DNA of 64,000 bases from Cystobasidiopsis lactophilus (lineage: Eukaryota; Basidiomycota; Agaricostilbomycetes; Agaricostilbales; Chionosphaeraceae): assembly GCA_001599975.1 (NCBI GenBank), contig BCIO01000002.1:1612001-1676000 (forward strand). Reading direction: 5' to 3'. Below, piece after piece: positions 1 through 14,192 of the stretch; the stretch's first letter is position 1; each line of letters begins with the position of its first letter. Position numbers and translations under genes: made by a program. Below the pieces are notes generated by a model. It saw only the letters and a program-made list of their open reading frames with translations, ran no database searches and was not told where the DNA came from.

Positions 1-1093
1 TCGCAGGTGCGCTTACCCTCTTCCCCCATTCGATGAAGCGAGCTACAAGGTGACGGGTGGGTCGCACAGTTCAAGAAGAAGATCTCGGATGACCCGCGCT
101 ATGTGGCCCTCAAATCTGGCTCGCAAAAGGAGGAGATTTTCAAGGCGTTTCTCTCTTCGCTCTCCTCCACCTCTGCCGCTCCTATCCAAGATCCTGAGCA
201 GGTGAAGAAGGAGAGGAAAGAGCGAGCCTTGGCTGCTCGCCAGGAAGAGGTGGAGCGGCAGCGAGCCCAGATGCAGGCTCAGGCGTCGCGCTCCCGTTTC
301 GGTGCCGACCGAGAGGAGGCCGAGAGAGAGTTCAAGTCGTTGCTGATTGATGCCGTCAGATCTTCGGATGTGAGTGCCTTGCCTTCGAATGACCAGGCTA
401 CTGGCTGACGTGCGCTGTCCTCCAGACTCGATGGGAGGACGTGGCACCCACACTGGCTAGAGACCCTCGCTTTGACCTACCGGGCCTGAACGAAGGCTTT
501 CGTCGTGCTTTGTTCACCGACCACCTCGCCACCCTCTCTTCAAAGCGGCTCGACTCCCTGGAGAGCCTCTTCGAAGCGCACGCCCCTCGCTTGGACACAC
601 CATTCTCGGCCGTACTACCTCTGATATCTGATTCGCTGATCTTCAAGCGCTCTGGGGACGCTGACCGCGTTTCCGAGCTCTACACCGTCTGGCAACGCAA
701 GCGCAAGATGAAGGCTTCTGACGACCTGGTGCAGCTCATGAAGGAGAACTCGTTCGTCGAGTTTTGGGGCAGACTGCGCAAAGAGACGGAGCACCAAGCG
801 GCGCAGAAGGGCTTTGGCTTCGCTGCAGAAGAAGAGGAGGGAGCCGACGACGGGCAGACGGACACGAAGCAGATGAGCCGCCAGGTCGACTACAAGCAAA
901 TTGCTGCTGTTCTCAAGGTGCGCTCTGTGTTTTCTGTGCGCGGCAGCGTTGACGATAGCTGACGTCGAGGCGGCACTATCAGCATGACAAAAGATACCAG
1001 ATTCTGGATTCTGATCCTCAGCAACGCGAAGCTTGGATCCGATCCTACATGGAGAATCTGGCAGCTCCAAAGACCACCGTGCATCAGCGATGA
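1..1093 (+). CDS. FF-domain transcription elongation regulator (TCERG1-like), 3' part
   Basis: The N-terminus lies before the window. The visible reading joins a 6-nt exon end, an exon from about 70 to 369, one from 426 to 917 and one from 959 to the stop; the three introns are 63, 56 and 41 nt and all phase 0. The protein shows repeated FF-type helical modules: FKKKISDDPRY, TRWEDVAPTLARDPRF and, at the C-terminus, HDKRYQILDSDPQQREAWIR, with charged linkers and a basic/acidic stretch between them. FF domains of TCERG1/CA150-type proteins bind the phosphorylated RNA polymerase II C-terminal domain and splicing factors. The N-terminal WW domains expected of the family would be upstream and cannot be seen, so Prp40-like membership is not fully excluded. 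The ending (AAPKTTVHQ-stop) resembles fungal TCERG1 homologues. Confidence 0.75.
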
Positions 1094-1173
1094 CCTGAGT
1101 CGCTATTCTTTGCAACAGCTCCGCGTGCTTTTATTTCCCCCTATTTAGGTTATTGGTGTTATCCGCCGCGACT

Positions 1174-2856
1174 TCAAGCCAGCGGGGAAGGAGGGACCGG
1201 GTTGAACTCATCCTTGATGCGGTAGACGTACTTGGTGGCGCTGGCCTTGCCAGCTTGAAGTGCCTGTTCATGCGATGGGAACGATGAATGCAATCGCGAG
1301 TGTGTGAAAGGGGTAGTAAGCTTACATCGAGAGCCTCGTGAATCTTCTCGATTCCGCCGGGGCAAGGAGTGATAGGGCCCGATTTAAGCTGGCCCGAGGC
1401 GAAGAGCTTGGGCAGGTATTGAGTGAGGTATTTAGCCATGTTGGGACGATCGGACGGGTTGGCAGGGATCTTCAACAGATCAATAGAGTGTCCATAGGCA
1501 GTGTACTTGAAGGCAAGATATCAGCGTGTGGAAGCCAAATAAGAAAGAAATGTGCGGACAATGATGTAGCCAATCTTTTCGACGTTGTCCGGAACCTTGT
1601 CATCGGGAGCCACTACAGCGCCGTCTTTAGTAGAGTTCGATGTCACAAGGGCCCAAGAAGCTCACAAATTAGAGCGAGTTTGCCACCGCTGGGCCCAAAC
1701 GATTGGCCAACCAGAGTGGTGGAACCTTATCGATAGCCGACTTAGATCTAGTGAAGAGACTAACAAGTTATCACTCACCGTGCTCGCTGATGCAGCTATG
1801 GAAGTAGAGCTTTGAGTCAGCTTGCCTAGACGCCGGACGAAGGTGCTCACTCAATAGCTCGGCTGATGCCTTCCTTGCCAGCCCACTCCTTGACTTTCTT
1901 GGACACATCAGGATCTCTGTAGTCGAAGACAGCGTCGGCGCCCAGAGACTTGAGGAGGTCGAAGTTTCTGGGAGAGGCCGTTGTGACGACTTTCATGCCC
2001 GCAGCCTGTGCATCGGTTGAGCAGCGCTCACAGAAAATCGAGAGCTGCATACCTTGGCAAGCTGAATGGAATAGATGCCGACAGACGTCGAGCCAGCCCA
2101 CACCAAGAAGGGTTTGCCCGAGAGCTCGTTGGTTTCGCCGGGGAAGGGCAAGCCCAATCGCAGAAACAGACCCCTAAAGCCACACTCAGCAGATGCATCA
2201 CTCGAGAATGAAGGACTCACATAGCGGCGGTCTCCATGCCAATACCTCCAATCTGAAGCTCTCATGAGCGAAAGTCACCACCGTGAGCACAATGCCTTAC
2301 CGAAGCAGCCTCCTCGAACGAAATGTTGTCCGGGATGTGCCACGCACGATCGGCGCTGAAGAATGGAGTCTAAGATTTTGTAACGTATGCGAAAAAAACC
2401 AAGCTGGTGACGCACTAGAGCTTGGTGTATTCGGCGAACGAACCGATGTCAGCGTGCTGACCGCCAATCACGAAGCCGGCCACGCGATCGCCAATCTTGT
2501 ACTTGGAAGAGTCAACAGCAGACCCTAATTCCGCAATTCGGCCAGCGAAATCGCAGCCCAGGAAGTATCCAGCGGGGCTATACAGCTTGCCGTGCTTCCA
2601 GTCTGAACCAGCCATGCAGCTGTCAGCACCCGCTTTGAAAACAGGGAGGGCCTCACTCACCAGTCGGGTTGCAAGCAACGGCCTCGTTTTCGACACTGGG
2701 GCCAAGCATTCAGCGCTGGAACCCGGGGCGGGGTAAAATGCGAAGAGTGCAGTCATACAGGATCTCGTCGGCCTCGAGCTTAGGGACCAGAACATTCTGT
2801 ACCGAGAAGCCTTGGCCTTTGGTCACGATGGCGCGCATTTCCTTTGGAGTGTCCAT
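1174..2856 (-). CDS. Zinc-type alcohol dehydrogenase-like protein (MDR superfamily, quinone/enoyl reductase type)
   Basis: Splicing about eleven small exons gives a continuous medium-chain dehydrogenase/reductase. It starts MDTPKEMRAIVTKGQGFSVQ and runs through DEILVENEAVACNPTDWKHG, GCDFAGRIAELG, GDRVAGFVIGG, WHIPDNISFEEAAS, the nucleotide-binding turn AGSTSVGIYSIQLAK, FDYRDPDV, DCISEHGSTTLVGQSFGP and a C-terminal YVYRIKDEF stretch. This is the fungal toxD/enoyl-reductase-like branch of MDR proteins, which use NADPH. The catalytic zinc cysteines of true alcohol dehydrogenases are not apparent. Phases agree at every junction I checked in the first half; the intron after KIGYII has a weak donor (gtccgc). 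The substrate cannot be read from sequence. No biosynthetic cluster partners lie beside it, so a stand-alone reductase is more likely than a polyketide-pathway enzyme. Confidence 0.85.
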
Positions 2857-4224
2857 TGCTGGTAGATGGAGAACGAGAATGGTTTATCCCCTCCAGTCAG
2901 CATCCCCCTCACGTGGGGAAATCGGCTCAGTAGCCAATCTCCGACCGAAGTGTCGGACAGCGAAGACGGCAATATGCTATCAGGCTGTAGGCATCGACCG
3001 GAAGATAGAGGGGCGGCAAAGGCCAAAAATGGCCTCTCCACCGCGTGCGAATGAACTCGATTTGTCACCCCACTTTTCATCTGCTATGGATAATCCCTCG
3101 GCACTTCCGCGCTTCTCTTTGATAGACTGGTCGCGAGGGAGAGATCGCGGAATCCCTTCGATCACCCAACGAGGAAGATAGATGACCAAGAAGGAACGAC
3201 TTGTAGAAATCGCCACCAAGTTGAGTGTTCATCTGGCTGAACACGGCATCAGAGGCCTCAGTGCTAGAAGAAATGAAGGAATCACAGACTTTGTATCGGC
3301 TTCTGAACCATCAAACGAAGCCTTCAGCGTGTGGAGCCAAGCAAGCAAGCGAACCGCCACTGTCTGGGTCAGGAACCACAGTACTTCGCAGGGCTGCAAT
3401 CATCCTGCAAAGCTCCAGGATCAAGAGTGAAGCCATTGAGGAAAGACAAGCCATGGCACTAGCCCCATCGCCATAGCTGACAGCGGGGACGCACTTGCGC
3501 AAAGGAGTCGGCAAGACGCGTTGTCGTGCACCAAAACCTCTGGCCAGCACGCGGGCTGACTTTGATCAACGTTCAGAACGGCCATGAGATGTCGAAAGAG
3601 GCCAGTCCCAGACGACACAAGACCATGCTGAAGCGACATTTCGATGGCTGCCTGGAACTGCGAAACCCTCCCAGCGCTCTCTCACCTGAAGTCAATGCGA
3701 GCACATGCAAGCCTTTCTGGAACGGTCGGTGGAAGACGTGACGAACAGACGGAAGTCTGGGCGAGCTTCGCTGTCAAGGCCACCAAACCTCTTGCAGGGC
3801 TTCGTCCCTCGTTGTCGCCAAGCTCCAGTCTTGAGTCTATGATGGACGACGGGGCACAGCTGACCGATGAAGTAGAGCGCGATGACCAAGAGCGAGGCCT
3901 GGAAAGCGAATCCCGGGAAGTTGTGGGCATCTTTGCCAAAGTCGAGGGGGCCATGGCGCCAAGTGCCTGCCTTTAACACTTTACATATGCCTTCACATCA
4001 GATTAACAGGCACACAAAGGAGCACATGAAGGCCACGGGACGCCAAGCAAGGAGACTGGGCAAAGGGCGCGAGTGGCAGTTCGAGCTCAAGGGGTGCGAA
4101 GTCCAACGATATAGAGCCAAATCAGGCAGCCGAGACGGCCGCGAAGTTGCAGAAAGGTTCTACAAGAGATACGGACGAAAAGCGAAGGGAAAAGTACAAG
4201 TGATCAAGCCCAAGAGCCAAGCGC
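2857..4224. other. Stretch without a recognised gene
   Basis: No reading frame here matches a family I know. On the minus strand an open stretch ending near 3979 contains one clear hydrophobic segment (FAFQASLLVIALYFIGQL) flanked by charged sequence. Further down, a phrase LGGDFYKSFLL lies in another frame. These could be exons of an intron-rich membrane protein, and the arrangement vaguely recalls the CCDC47/DUF1682 family, but I could not build a continuous model. The dehydrogenase promoter and the H2B 3' flank must lie within it. Confidence 0.35.
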
Positions 4225-4856
4225 TTATTTGCTGTTGGCGTAAACGCGAGAGTCAGCGCGAGCTCAAGGCAGACAAAGCGAGGGAGAAGCGGAACGCACG
4301 ACGAGCTCGAGTACTTGGTGACACCCTTGGTGCCCTCAGAGATGGCGTGCTTGGACAGCTCGCCGGGGAGGATGAGGCGGANNNNNNNNNNNNNNNNNNN
4401 NNNNNNNNNNNNNNNNNNNNNNNNNNNNNNNNNNNNNNNNNNNNNNNNNNNNNNNNNNNNNNNNNNNNNNNNNNNNNNNNNNNNNNNNNNNNNNNNNNNN
4501 NNNNNNNNNNNNNNNNNNNNNNNNNNNNNNNNNNNNNNNNNNNNNNNNNNNNNNNNNNNNNNNNNNNNNNNNNNNNNNNNNNNNNNNNNNNNNNNNNNNN
4601 NNNNNNNNNNNNNNNNNNNNNNNNNNNNNNNNNNNNNNNNNNNNNNNNNNNNNNNNNNNNNNNNNNNNNNNNNNNNNNNNNNNNNNNNNNNGGTCTTCTT
4701 AGCGCCGGTGGTCTTCTTGGCTGCGGTCTTGGACGCGACAGTCTTGGAGGCGGGGGCCTTGCCGGCGGTGGATGCGGGTTCTGTCAGAAGAAGCGAGTTG
4801 TCAGTCTCGGCAGTCAACGCGCACAAGGCAGCATAAGGCAACGCACTGGGGGCCAT
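4225..4856 (-). CDS. HTB1: Histone H2B (interrupted by an assembly gap)
   Basis: The first exon encodes MAPK, split by an intron. The next begins [20 protein letters not shown], the typical fungal H2B tail rich in Lys/Ala. The middle of the protein, most of the histone fold, is replaced by 310 N. After the gap comes [19 protein letters not shown] followed by VTKYSSS, and a last intron splits a Ser codon before the terminal Lys, giving the standard ending SSSSK. Length with the gap filled would fit the usual 140 or so residues. H2B pairs with H2A in the nucleosome. The gene diverges from H2A across a 311-bp shared promoter, the usual fungal arrangement for co-expression in S phase. The N run means the core of the fold is not verified. 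Confidence 0.93.
4382..4691. other. Assembly gap (310 N)
   Basis: A continuous run of N lies inside the histone H2B coding sequence. The open frames on both sides join H2B in register if the true length is close to 310 nt, so the gap estimate looks about right. Any reading frame crossing it on the opposite strand is an artefact. Confidence 0.99.
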
Positions 4857-5167
4857 TTCTGAAGTAGGTGGGTGGTCTCGGTAAGGTGAGAGTGAAGAGT
4901 GTGGTGGAAGAGGGCAAGAGCAGACGCTCGCAAAGTCACCAGCGCGAATTTCGGTCTGAGGCCAGCTGGCCCACAAACGAAAATTGCTGGGAATTCACGT
5001 GATTTTGTGTTATAGCACAAACAAATCGCGCGCGAATTTTTTGTTGTTAGGCCAGCTGGCCTGAAAGCGAAATTCGCGTGGGTGACTTTGCTTGCGCATT
5101 CTTCTTCCTCTCCCATCACACTTTCTTCACCCACTCCCGCTCCCACCCCCAAACCCTATACATCAAC
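4857..5167. promoter_or_regulatory. Divergent H2B/H2A promoter
   Basis: The 311 bp between the two start codons drives both histone genes. It holds a large inverted repeat whose arms each contain the 12-bp palindrome GGCCAGCTGGCC and a GCGAAA/CGCGAATTTCG-type element. The latter resembles the E2F/SBF class of G1/S sites (CGCGAAA, TTTCGCGC), the expected regulator class for histone genes. An E-box-like CACGTG lies at 4996-5001 in the loop, near the symmetry centre. Pyrimidine-rich leader sequence precedes the H2A start codon. Binding factors are inferred from motif likeness only. Confidence 0.7.
4930..5091. repeat. Inverted repeat in the histone promoter
   Basis: The left arm (4930-4985) and the right arm (5036-5091, read as reverse complement) align from GCAAAGTCACC through CGCGAATTTCG, then the shared GGCCAGCTGGCC palindrome (4960-4971 and 5050-5061), to an A-rich inner end. 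By eye roughly four fifths of positions match. The arms are separated by about 50 bp. The symmetry puts the same elements in the same orientation relative to each histone gene. Confidence 0.85.
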
Positions 5168-5771
5168 ATGTCTGCACCCGGAGGAAAAGGCGGCAAGGCC
5201 GGAAAGGTTGGCGGTGAAGCCTCCAAGTCTCGTATGTTGTCGTCGCCCTTTGTTTTGGTTTGGGCCCCAGCTCACTCGCTTTGCCCACGCAGAATCCCGC
5301 TCTGCCAAGGCCGGTCTTCAATTCCCCGTCGGCCGTATCCACCGTCTCTTGCGCAAGGGCGTAAGTTGTTGTTTTTGCCTCCCCCCAAGGCGCGGTCGCT
5401 CATCCCAGGTCCCTGCAGAACTACGCCCAGCGTGTCGGTGCCGGCGCCCCCGTCTACTTGGCTGCCGTCCTCGAATACCTCGCGGCCGAGATTCTCGAGC
5501 TCGCTGGCAACGCTGCCCGTGACAACAAGAAGTGCGTTCTTGGCTTCCTTCTGAATGCTTCTTTTGAGCGCCTTGCTTACCTGGGCGCGTCCACTCTCGC
5601 AGGTCCCGCATCATTCCCCGTCACTTGCAGCTCGCCATCCGCAACGACGAGGAGCTGAACAGGCTCTTGGGCTCGGTCGTCATCTCCCAGGGTGGTGTCC
5701 TCCCCAACATCCACAGCGAGCTCTTGCCCGGCAAGTCGACTGGCAAGAAGGGTGCCTCCCAGGAATTGTAG
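5168..5771 (+). CDS. HTA1: Histone H2A
   Basis: Four exons encode [20 protein letters not shown], then the histone fold: [75 protein letters not shown] and [20 protein letters not shown]. The C-terminus is SQEL, the SQ-(E/D)-hydrophobic motif that checkpoint kinases phosphorylate in fungal H2A after DNA breaks, so this canonical H2A also serves as H2A.X. The length is typical. The three introns are short GT-AG introns, one falling after RLLRKG. The start codon follows a CATCAACATG context, and the gene shares its promoter with H2B. Confidence 0.97.
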
Positions 5772-6497
5772 AGTGCGCAAGCACTTTCATAGCAGTTTCT
5801 CTCCATACTTCGCTTTTCGTCACATGTACTTTCATTTGAAGCCGCACATCTTGGCTTGTTCTCCCACACTCCTTTGCCCTGTCCCTTTGCTCGCCTTTGA
5901 GAGGTTGCCTTTGCTTGTTCTTGAACATCGTTTTGGTTGCCAACCGCCGCACTTAATCGCTGTAGACCGCCCACCACCACCAGTTTCCCGTGTGCCTCTT
6001 CCTTTGGAGCCTGCCGCGCTGCCCTCTGACTGTGACTCTTTCTAGCGTCCCCTAAGAACACAGAATGTCGGGCACAGGGTCGGCGAACTGCCACTCAGGG
6101 ACAGATCGTAAGAGAGGGCGCTGGATGAAAGGCGCCACAAAGGCGCGCGCGGGTCGTACAGCAGAGCGCCAAGTCGACCGATACAGTCGGTCTTTCGAGT
6201 AGCAATTATTCTAGCGCGGGATGGCGTTGAGTTGAAGGTCCTTAAAGCAGACGTGCCGCAGGACTTACAACTCGACTTCAACCGCAAGCGATGGCCACCA
6301 CCGACCTCGCTGCTCGTCTGGTTCGGAAGAGATGCAGCAGCCTCCAAAATTGTTGTTGAGAAGGCCTGAATGGCCTTCTGTCCACAACGCGGCCGCGAAG
6401 GTGCTGAGCCTAACGACATCGAGTCCAGGTAGACTCTTCTGGCACCCCAGTGGATGAAGCTGAGCGGGCCTTCGTATCAACGCTGGGAGCGATTGAT
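5772..6497. other. Intergenic region between H2A and COQ7 3' ends
   Basis: The two neighbouring genes converge here, so this stretch holds only 3' flanks. The open frames found on both strands lack family resemblance. A perfect short hairpin (ACCGA-CTGTA-TCGGT) lies near 6178, without a run of T after it. Confidence 0.6.
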
Positions 6498-7393
6498 TTA
6501 GATTCGCTTGGTGATTTTGATGGCCGCCCTGCAGCCGGCGCCAATAAGCGAAGAGAGGAGGGCGTGGGCTGGCGCTTTCTGGCTATCGTTCTCGACCGCC
6601 GTGTCCAGGTGCTCCAGCTCGTCATCTCGAAATTCGGCCAAAACACGCTTGAGAAGCTGGACGCTGGCATGGTCGTTCCCAAAGACCTTTTCGAGCTCTT
6701 GCAGTTGGCTATGGCAAAACTTCTTCAGCCCTGCGACAATCAAAGTGTCAAGCCGTGATGCGCACTCGTTATAATGTTCTCCGATGATGGTTTCCACGGC
6801 CTCGGTGCAAGCCATAGCCGACTCGTTGCCCAAGAGGGCCGTCGATGCTCCAAGCGCAAAGCCCGCTGCCTTCCAAAAGGGATACAGGGCCGTGGGCCGG
6901 ACTTTGTATTGAGCGACAATCTTGTCAAAAGTGTCGATGTGCTTTCGCTCCTGGTCCCACATTTCCTAAATCCAGCACGCATCAGAAAGCGGGCATTAAA
7001 GAGATCAGGGCAAGCTCACCTTGATCAAGGTCGCCAGCACTTTGTCCTTCTTGGCTTTGAAAACAGCATGCTGACCCTTATAGATCCAATTTGCACCTCT
7101 GAGGGTAGAGGCATGAGCACAGAGATAGCCTGTCCGGCAGGGAAGACAGCTCACAGTTCGCCGGCCTGATCGACTCTAATGATCTCCTCTAGAAGCCTTC
7201 TCTGTCGAGGCGTCAGGTCTTCTGGACATTGGGTGGAAGCTGCTGTCGCTGTTGGTCCTGTATAGGCCGCAGAGGCAAGGTCTTCTGCCAGCTTGGCCTG
7301 ACTTGCATGGAATCGCTTCGATGCAGCAGCCGGAGGACATCGGCGGCACAGGTGGCTCCGGAAACTACCAGACAGAACTGAATAAACCATCTG
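6498..7393 (-). CDS. COQ7: Ubiquinone biosynthesis hydroxylase COQ7
   Basis: Three exons give a di-iron 5-demethoxyubiquinone hydroxylase, which carries out the penultimate step of coenzyme Q synthesis on the matrix side of the inner mitochondrial membrane. Ferritin-like carboxylate-bridge motifs are visible: RVDQAGELGANWIYKGQ, then MWDQERKHIDTFD (the E-x-x-H pair), later a GEHYNE segment and FRDDELEHLDTA (second E-x-x-H). The ending CRAAIKITKRI matches the family end. I chose the Met of MVYSVLSGSFRSHLCRRCPP as start because it gives a basic, Ser-rich mitochondrial presequence ending around RFHASQ; an in-frame Met 23 codons upstream (7462) is possible. The Leu codon of GELG is split by an intron. 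Confidence 0.93.
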
Positions 7394-7678
7394 GCAAAGC
7401 AACAGAGACGTAGGCAAGACGTCGGATTCTAAAGGTTGGCTGGCCGCAGAAGACCCGCGCAAAATTATGCCCAGTGGCGGCGCGAGGGATCATCACCGCA
7501 AGAGTCGGTATCTCTGATTATGGGGTGAAAGATAGCATGCATGTGGGCCGTAAGCCGCCGTAAACTACACAGGTCTTGATCGTAACGCCCCAATGCAGGA
7601 GAGAGCCCTGAGTGAACTGGCCAAAGTAACAGGGGAAGGAAACAGAGTGCACGCCAGTGCGATCTCGAAGGACTTGGA

Positions 7679-9623
<1,945 letters not shown>

Positions 9624-10066
9624 GGCTGTCTCTAGGAGAAACGAAGAAGGGCTTGAAAGGGCGTGACGGTTTCAGAAGGCCGGAAGGCCAGGCGAGGCGT
9701 CGCGGCTGTCTCTGCAAGCCAGGAAGGTAGCAAAGTGCTTGCTGGTCGGGCGCTGGGGCCGATAGCGACGCGTTGGGTGGTCGGGCTCGGTCAAGCCGGT
9801 CCTAAACTGGAGGGCCTCCAGCAAACGAAGTCACGCGCAGCCTATAGTGCAGTTCGATATGAGGGTATGAGATTGCAAGGCCTTTAAGAGGCCAATCGAG
9901 AGAGAAATTGGGTCTTTGATGGTTTCGGTCTGTGCGCGGAAGAGAAGAAAGCAAGCGGAGCGAAGTGTACATGGTTCGAAGATGCCTAGACAAGTGTTTG
10001 GAGCTGCCGATGCCTGACCTGCTGCTGTAGTTGGTGTTGCTGCTATTGACGGGGGAGCGAACGAGT
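9624..10066. other. Cbk1 promoter and PEP4 3' flank
   Basis: About 440 bp separates the Cbk1 start from the stop codon of the protease gene upstream on the same strand. It contains no convincing reading frame. Polypyrimidine stretches on the minus strand fit the 5' leader of the kinase gene. Confidence 0.5.
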
Positions 10067-12025
<1,959 letters not shown>

Positions 12026-12137
12026 CGTGCGAGGACTGCTTTGCTTCGAGGTGCAAACTCAACCTTGCCTTTCCGGGGCGCAAAGGCAGGCCGAAGTCAC
12101 CTGACCCGCTACGTCAGGCACAGTCCGGGCTCGTTTT

Positions 12138-13608
12138 TCATTTGCTGTCGATTTCAACAGATACAAGGCTCAGAGGCCTTAGAGATACATTGTAAACACC
12201 CGACGACTCGAAGGGGTCCAACGAGCGAGCGTTCAAATGGGCAAGCACGGCCTGGTTTTCGCCACCGTTCAGTGTTTGGAGCCTAAGAGCACAGTGGCGA
12301 AGGCTACTCACTGCGAAGTGAAGCTTGCCAAGAGAGAGGAAAGTGATGTTGGAGTAGGCGGGGTCGGTGGCCAGCCACAGGACGAGGGTGGCAACAGAGG
12401 CCGATGCTGTTAGCAGGGTTGTCGACATGGACTGCGTTGTTCGCTGTATGAATTACGATTGTCGATGACTCAGAGAGCAGGTTCAACAAACCAAGTTGGC
12501 CATGCGGTAGACCAAGCGTCTGGGGCACCGTTTGCTTCAGGTGACAAGTGACACGTAGGCAACAAGCACCCACTCGGATCGTCTGAACTCCGCCTCGGCT
12601 CGGTATTCCCAGAGTTTGTAAGTCAAAATGAAGGTCAGGCAGATGTCAATAGCCTGTGGCGATCTCAGCCTCCTGTGCCGCTGCAACCAGGACAGTGGGG
12701 CGATTTCGAGCTCACAGCGCAATTTGCGAGCCAGAACTCATGCAGAACTGTATGCCCAATGAGATTGTAATAGAACTGGCGAGAACAGGGAGCGTTAACG
12801 CACTGTCCGCTGTCTGATGTCCGAACAGTCAGGAGAATCGCCATGTGGTTCCCATCAAACACGGACTCACATAGTCTACCTCGTTTGTCATCACACTTAG
12901 ACCACTGTACACCCCAGCGACCAGGTTGGACGTAATCATCGGTCCTGCCAAACAGAGAAACCAAGTCGGCCGGCCAACAAGGCGAAAGCAGCGCTGGGCA
13001 AAAAAGGCCTCTGCCAGAAAGGCGGTCGTGCAGAGCAGAACAGCCACGACTCTGTGTCTTAGGTTGAGTCTTGCTCCGTGTGGATCTGAAGGAGCACTCG
13101 CCCGAAGTAGCGGCTGTGCTCAGAGCTTCAGTCAAGGACGACCAAAGGTGGACGGGACTACGCACCAATCTGGTGCTTGGCGATCTTGTATATCATTCCA
13201 ATCAAGGACCAACAAGCGGTAGAGGATGTCTGCGGCCATCATTCTTCACGTGCGCAAACCAGCGCCAGAGCAACCAACTTACTAAACACCACGCCACTTT
13301 CGGCCACTGAGAAAGCCAACAGTGCAAGCACCTTGCCAAGTCTGTTCAGAATAAGTTCCACTCGCAGGTGCTCGATTGCCTCACAAAGGTCACCAGCCAA
13401 GCGGAATCCCCTTTCGGGTGCCAGAAGCGATGACAGTACTGTCGCGCAGTAAACAATGTTAGGTTGGCATTAGTAAGTAGATGCCAAAGAGCTTGCGCAC
13501 ATCGTATGTTTGCATCAACAGCGCGCCTTCGAGCAGGAAGGACACGCTGCCCCCGATTAGGCTCGTCGACAACGTCCGCACCACCTCCTTAGAAAATACC
13601 GCAGCCAT
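12138..13608 (-). CDS. DUF6534-like multi-pass membrane protein
   Basis: The start, MAAVFSKEVVRTLSTS, leads into the hydrophobic segment LIGGSVSFLLEGALLMQTYD, as in basidiomycete DUF6534 proteins. Later segments include AFFAQRCFRLVGRPTWFLCL, AIDICLTFILTYKLWEYR, and the C-terminal pattern LVYRMANL ... RTTQSMSTTLLTASASV, ATLVLWLATDP, FLSLGKLHFA and VLAHLNARSL. In the family the last cytoplasmic phrase is a conserved GKLYxNSLLAxLNxR. The tail is soluble and ends EIDSK. At least six introns are needed, and those between codons 50 and 150 are not fully resolved. DUF6534 proteins have seven predicted helices and no known function; they are often expanded in mushroom-forming fungi. No functional clue comes from the neighbours. 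Confidence 0.72.
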
Positions 13609-14192
13609 CTTGTATGCCAGTGAAAATAACAAATGGACGTTCGGAGGAAGGTGTGGCTTCCCTTTGGGCGGGAAGGGGCTCGAGGCACAGGTAACAGCCA
13701 GCAGCACGTCAAAACTTGGACGGAAACGCGTTTCACCGCTGTGCTTTTCAAATCCAGGTCGGGTGGCGTGGGGCAGGTTCAGCGATGGCCGAGGCGATCC
13801 TAAAGCAATGTATTCGATGGGTGTGGCGCCCAAGGCTTGTCACATTGGAGATCAAAAGGCGAGCCGAATGCTGTCAAGTGCCCCTGTCTGAACTTGACGC
13901 TAACTCAGCGCCTTGTTCAGCGCCTTAAAGTATCAACAGCAGCCAGAAATAGAGGTTCAATCCAAAAGAGGTAATAAGCATCCAGGCAGGCGGCGAAAGA
14001 TGCCACTGAGCTGATGCTGGCAAGGGCTCGAATCAAGTTGAAGACAATTGGGCGTTGGCCAGCCGATCCAGCATGATGTCAAAATCCCGTACAGCCAATC
14101 CGTAGACCCAAAAGAGCACCAAGGGCGGGCAATGCCTTGAGCTCCTGCCGCTCGAACTTTTTGGGCAGCATCGACCGCTTGAGTTGCTGGCC
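13609..14192. other. Divergent promoter region between the DUF6534 gene and the PDI gene
   Basis: This 584-bp stretch separates two divergently transcribed genes, so both promoters should lie in it. I see no exon with family resemblance and no strong regulatory palindrome. Confidence 0.5.

Noticed and set aside
2980-3980. CCDC47/DUF1682 gene on the minus strand
   Set aside because: One transmembrane segment and a short phrase are suggestive, but conserved blocks could not be put in order, so no gene is claimed.
3882-4976. Open frames of about 280-330 codons crossing the N run on both strands
   Set aside because: They stay open only because N codons are not stops. The minus-strand one includes real H2B exons, but its full extent is not a protein.
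6160-6230. Hairpin near 6178 as a possible structured RNA or terminator
   Set aside because: A single 5-bp stem with a 5-nt loop, no poly-T and no conserved partner; easily due to chance.
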